Source: Lentisphaeria bacterium
GTDB lineage: Bacteria; Verrucomicrobiota; Lentisphaeria; JABSQK01; UBA12247
Reading direction: 5' to 3'
Assembly (NCBI GenBank): GCA_003477185.1
Contig: DMTJ01000183.1
Span: forward strand, 1-9,509
DNA length: 9,509 nucleotides
In this document: positions 7,183 through 9,509 of the stretch, in pieces
Layout: the number at the start of each line of letters is the position of its first letter
Numbering within the stretch: position 1 is the stretch's first letter
Position numbers and translations under genes: made by a program
Notes under the pieces: generated by a model
What the model was told of the DNA's origin: nothing
What the model saw: only the letters and a program-made list of their open reading frames with translations
Databases searched by the model: none

Positions 7183-7838
7183 TGCACGACCCCGCCAAAA
7201 TCCTTGCCGAACTTGCCGCAGCCGCCCCCGGCAAGCCCCCGATTCTTCTCGCCGTGACCAAGGTGTTTCCCGTGGAGGTGGCTCAGCAGGCCTATGCGTG
7301 CGGACTCCGCAATTTTGGTGAGAGCCGTCCGCAGGAGCTCACGGCCAAGGCCCCCCTCATGCCCGAAGACTGCCTCTGGCATATGATCGGGCGACTCCAG
7401 CGCAACAAAGTCCGCGCGACCATCCAGCACGCTCAGCTCATCCACTCTGTCGACTCGCTGTCGCTGTTGGACCGCATCGATCGCATTGCCGCCGAAGAAA
7501 CCGTCACTCAGCGGGTGCTGTTGCAGCTGAATATCTCTGGCGAAGCGGCCAAGGCTGGCTTCTCGCCCGAGGCGGCTCGCGCCCTCGCGCCACGGTTTGC
7601 GGAGTACGCAAACCTCGCTATTGAAGGCGTGATGAGCATGACGCCACGTGACGCATCAGGCGCAGATCGCTGCCGCATCTTCGCGGCCACGCGCGAACTG
7701 CGCAATGAGCTCGCCGATGCCTCCGGGTTGCCGCTTCCCGAGTTGTCCATGGGCATGTCCAGCGACTATCTCGAGGCCACGGCCGAGGGCAGCACCATCG
7801 TGCGCCTCGGATCCGCACTCTTCGGGCCACGACCGTAG
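7182..7838 (+). CDS. yggS: YggS/PLPBP-family pyridoxal phosphate homeostasis protein
   Basis: A 218-residue protein of the YggS (PLPBP/PROSC) family, a single TIM-barrel protein like the N-terminal domain of alanine racemase that binds PLP without known catalytic activity and buffers the PLP pool and amino acid metabolism. Visible motifs: ILLAVTK (21-27) with the PLP-binding lysine K27; NFGESRPQEL (44-53; FGEN is commoner, so an N-to-S change); WHMIGRLQRNKV (66-77); LLQLNISGE (113-121); IEGVMSM (147-153); LSMGMSSDYLEA (188-199), the phosphate-binding segment; and GSTIVRLGSALFGPR (203-217), the family signature. It is slightly short at the N-terminus compared with E. coli YggS (234 residues, lysine 36) because the initial helix is trimmed. 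The ATG shares its A with the stop of the bpX6-like gene (TAATG) and there is no Shine-Dalgarno, so translation probably depends on reinitiation. Placement behind ternary-system genes is unusual; the function itself is housekeeping. Confidence 0.95.
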   Translation: MHDPAKILAELAAAAPGKPPILLAVTKVFPVEVAQQAYACGLRNFGESRPQELTAKAPLMPEDCLWHMIGRLQRNKVRATIQHAQLIHSVDSLSLLDRIDRIAAEETVTQRVLLQLNISGEAAKAGFSPEAARALAPRFAEYANLAIEGVMSMTPRDASGADRCRIFAATRELRNELADASGLPLPELSMGMSSDYLEATAEGSTIVRLGSALFGPRP

Positions 7839-7952
7839 GCCCGGGGAACTTGGCCCTCGCTACGCACGTCTGAATGGCGGTCCTCGGTCTTGCTTCATGA
7901 GGAACGGGGCATAAAGTGTAAGACCGTTCCCTCAATACTGTCCGAGTAAACC
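7839..7952 (+). promoter_or_regulatory. Intergenic leader upstream of the HEAT-like gene
   Basis: A 114-base gap, the only sizeable one on the plus strand after 1823, so the last gene may have its own promoter. A weak sigma70-like pair can be drawn: TTGCTT (7890-7895) and TAAAGT (7912-7917) with a 16-base spacer, matching the consensus at three and four of six positions. Two overlapping 7-bp inverted repeats lie around it. There is no T-tract after any hairpin, so I do not call a terminator for the upstream operon. Confidence 0.3.
7885..7930. repeat. Two overlapping 7-bp inverted repeats
   Basis: CGGTCTT (7885-7891) is the exact reverse complement of AAGACCG (7920-7926), and GGAACGG (7901-7907) of CCGTTCC (7924-7930). 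The right arms share bases 7924-7926, so both stems cannot form fully at once. The first stem extends to eight of nine matches. The sequence could form alternative leader hairpins or serve as paired protein-binding sites; chance remains possible. Confidence 0.4.
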
Positions 7953-9509
7953 ATGTTAAGTCGGTTAAGATATTTCACGGTTTTACTGATCGCAGCCTCC
8001 TGCTTCGGCTCGAGCCAGCCGGCCTTTCCTGAACTCGTTCGTAGTTCATCGTTGATCGCTGTGGTGGAGATGCAAGGCGCCGGTCGCTGGCTGGCATCCG
8101 CTAAGACCCTGATTGTACTGAAAGGTGGCGAGCCCACCTCATCTATCGAGTTCGGCGGGTTCAATGACCCGTACGACCTTGGCAGCGCCAAGGTGCAGCC
8201 TGAAGTAAGGAAGCGCTATCTGGTGTTTTTGAAGTGGCGTTCAGATCTGACGCGCACCCGCATGGCGCCAAAGGAACTCATGGTTCAACTACGCGAGGGC
8301 ACAGTGTCCGCAGCTGAGGTAGAGGAGCAGATTACGGTGCAGACCTATTCCGGCTACGGAGTGCCAGCACTTGGCGTTGGTATCTACCCCATTGAGGGCA
8401 GAAATGTGCGCATGCGTTGGTATGATCCAGCAGACGTTTCCACCGGCGGGATTCCGCTATCGCTGGCGTCATTGCTCGTACGCTCTCTGGACATTCGCCC
8501 CACTGGCGACGCCCCGAAAAAGACTGCGGCCCGCATTCGCAGTGGGCTGGATACCGCCAAGGTAAAGGCCCAGGTCGCCAACCCGACTCCTGAGAACATC
8601 GTCGAGCTTGAATGGCTGCTGTGTGCCCGGGCCCATTACCACGTCCGAAATGTCGAGCGCGGCGTTATCGCAGCGTCCACGGCTGCCGCGCGTGATGTCC
8701 GCCGCGCCGCCGCGCGCGCGCTCAACGACATGCCAGAAAGCGAGGCTATCCTTACGGCCATGGCTCGGTTGTTGCAGGACCCAGATTCAGGCGTGCAGGC
8801 CGAAGCTGCAGGCGCCATTCTCCAGAACGGTACCACGGCGGAGCTGCTGCGCCGCGCCGTCATCAAAGCCCTGCCGACCAGCCGCCTCGCCTATCGCGGA
8901 GACGACATTCCGTACAATCCTGCGCTCAATCACACCCCGAGTGGTCGCGAGATGTTGATTCGATTGGTGAAGCAGATGGGGCTCCAACGCGAAGCTGAGA
9001 ACGTGCTCGCCGCCATGATCGTGCCAGATCAGCTGAATGCCGGGATTCACATCGCCTTGCGCAACCACTTCAAGGACGCCCCCTCCGCCAAGGCAATCGA
9101 AGCATACGCTGCTGCCTTTGCTGCTGCAGATCAGCAGGACCTGAAGAGCTACGCGGGCTACATGCTCTCCGAGGCCAACAAGGATCTGCGCCCGCAATAT
9201 TTCGCCGCCATCAAGAATGATGAACTTGCCGATGAGACCCGCTACGATCTGCTCCGTGAGGCTGTTGGGCTCCTTAGCATGAGCGATGACGACGTCAACC
9301 AGACAATCACCTCTCTGTTTAAGCCCGCAGATGCCACGTCACTGTTGAATCGCTACGTAGCGTCTTTGCTCATCCACCGCCATGCACCCGAAGACCGCGC
9401 CCGGCTCATGACTTACCTGAAGCAGCGCAAGCTCCCCACCGAGATCTACGCAGAACTTATCGGCCAGAGCATCTATGCGGCTGCGTATGACGTCTCATTC
9501 CTGAGTAAC
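7953..9509 (+). CDS. Exported HEAT-like repeat protein, C-terminus beyond the window
   Basis: The frame is open from ATG 7953 to the last base, giving 519 residues without a stop. The N-terminus MLSRLRYFTVLLIAASCFG has two arginines and a hydrophobic core, so it is a signal peptide; the AASC at 14-17 is a weak lipobox candidate, otherwise cleavage would fall near SQPA (21-24). Residues about 28-185 are beta-rich and include TLIVLKGGE (52-60) and RKRYLVFLKW (86-95). This order, 'LKG ... rYLvFL', occurs in many exported bacterial proteins of unknown role. From about 215 the protein is helical, with HEAT-like repeats: VERGVIAASTAAARDVRRAA (234-253) and MARLLQDPDSGVQAEAAGAI (270-289), where the D-P-x-x-x-V-x-x-x-A-A spacing is characteristic. 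The helices continue to the window edge. HEAT repeats form elongated scaffolds for protein binding. There are no catalytic motifs, and the function is unknown. Start choice: the signal peptide begins directly at this ATG; there is no strong Shine-Dalgarno. The 114-base gap leaves it uncertain whether it belongs to the preceding operon. Confidence 0.85.
   Translation, partial: MLSRLRYFTVLLIAASCFGSSQPAFPELVRSSSLIAVVEMQGAGRWLASAKTLIVLKGGEPTSSIEFGGFNDPYDLGSAKVQPEVRKRYLVFLKWRSDLTRTRMAPKELMVQLREGTVSAAEVEEQITVQTYSGYGVPALGVGIYPIEGRNVRMRWYDPADVSTGGIPLSLASLLVRSLDIRPTGDAPKKTAARIRSGLDTAKVKAQVANPTPENIVELEWLLCARAHYHVRNVERGVIAASTAAARDVRRAAARALNDMPESEAILTAMARLLQDPDSGVQAEAAGAILQNGTTAELLRRAVIKALPTSRLAYRGDDIPYNPALNHTPSGREMLIRLVKQMGLQREAENVLAAMIVPDQLNAGIHIALRNHFKDAPSAKAIEAYAAAFAAADQQDLKSYAGYMLSEANKDLRPQYFAAIKNDELADETRYDLLREAVGLLSMSDDDVNQTITSLFKPADATSLLNRYVASLLIHRHAPEDRARLMTYLKQRKLPTEIYAELIGQSIYAAAYDVSFLSN

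Noticed and set aside
7823..7856. Possible terminator after the yggS-like gene (CGGGCC pairing with GGCCCG, or GGGCCA with TGGCCC)
   Set aside because: The stems are only 6 bp, one overlaps the stop codon, and no T-run follows either.
8608..9197. Frames of 116 residues (plus, 8608-8958) and 136 residues (minus, 8787-9197) inside the HEAT-like gene
   Set aside because: Both are inside the exported HEAT-like gene, whose frame stays open for 519 residues with repeat periodicity. They carry no independent motif.

Overview
The window is about 9.5 kb of densely coding, fairly GC-rich DNA with two divergent gene clusters. It suggests a Gram-negative-type bacterium: it has a Bat-type (MoxR/VWA) membrane module, large multidomain beta-propeller proteins, a PLP homeostasis protein and an exported HEAT-like protein. 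Clear Shine-Dalgarno sequences are scarce; only the batA-like start has a good one. The gene content recalls Planctomycetota/Verrucomicrobiota or myxobacteria-like genomes, but the sequence alone does not fix the phylum. I see no rRNA, tRNA, CRISPR, insertion sequence or phage gene.

Left part, minus strand (1-1626): two overlapping genes read leftward. The first encodes a BatD-like protein with a periplasmic beta domain, one membrane segment and a cytosolic helical domain. The second, which runs off the window at base 1, encodes a BatA-like VWA protein with an intact MIDAS motif. The 196-bp divergent intergenic region (1627-1822) holds a GC-rich imperfect inverted repeat and presumably the promoters of both clusters.

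Central part, plus strand (1823-7838): three tightly packed genes, each start overlapping the preceding stop (ATGA at 4495, TAATG at 7180). The first product has a conserved N-terminal region, a VWA-like domain with a degenerate MIDAS and a C-terminal beta-propeller. The second has a distinctive N-terminal domain, a basic linker, a TPR-like helical repeat region and a C-terminal beta-propeller. I read these two as components of the MoxR-vWA-beta-propeller (bpX) ternary systems, a family defined by comparative genomics whose biochemistry is largely unknown. No MoxR AAA+ ATPase lies inside the window. The third gene encodes a YggS/PLPBP-family PLP-binding protein.

Right part (7953-9509): after a 114-bp gap with overlapping short inverted repeats comes a gene, open at the right edge, for an exported protein with an N-terminal beta-rich domain and HEAT-like helical repeats.

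Working model (inference): the bpX-type pair and the divergent Bat-type pair are both built around VWA proteins that normally work with MoxR ATPases, one set cytosolic and one in the membrane. Their back-to-back placement may mean they share control or an ATPase encoded nearby. Nothing in the sequence identifies the clients or the physiological role.
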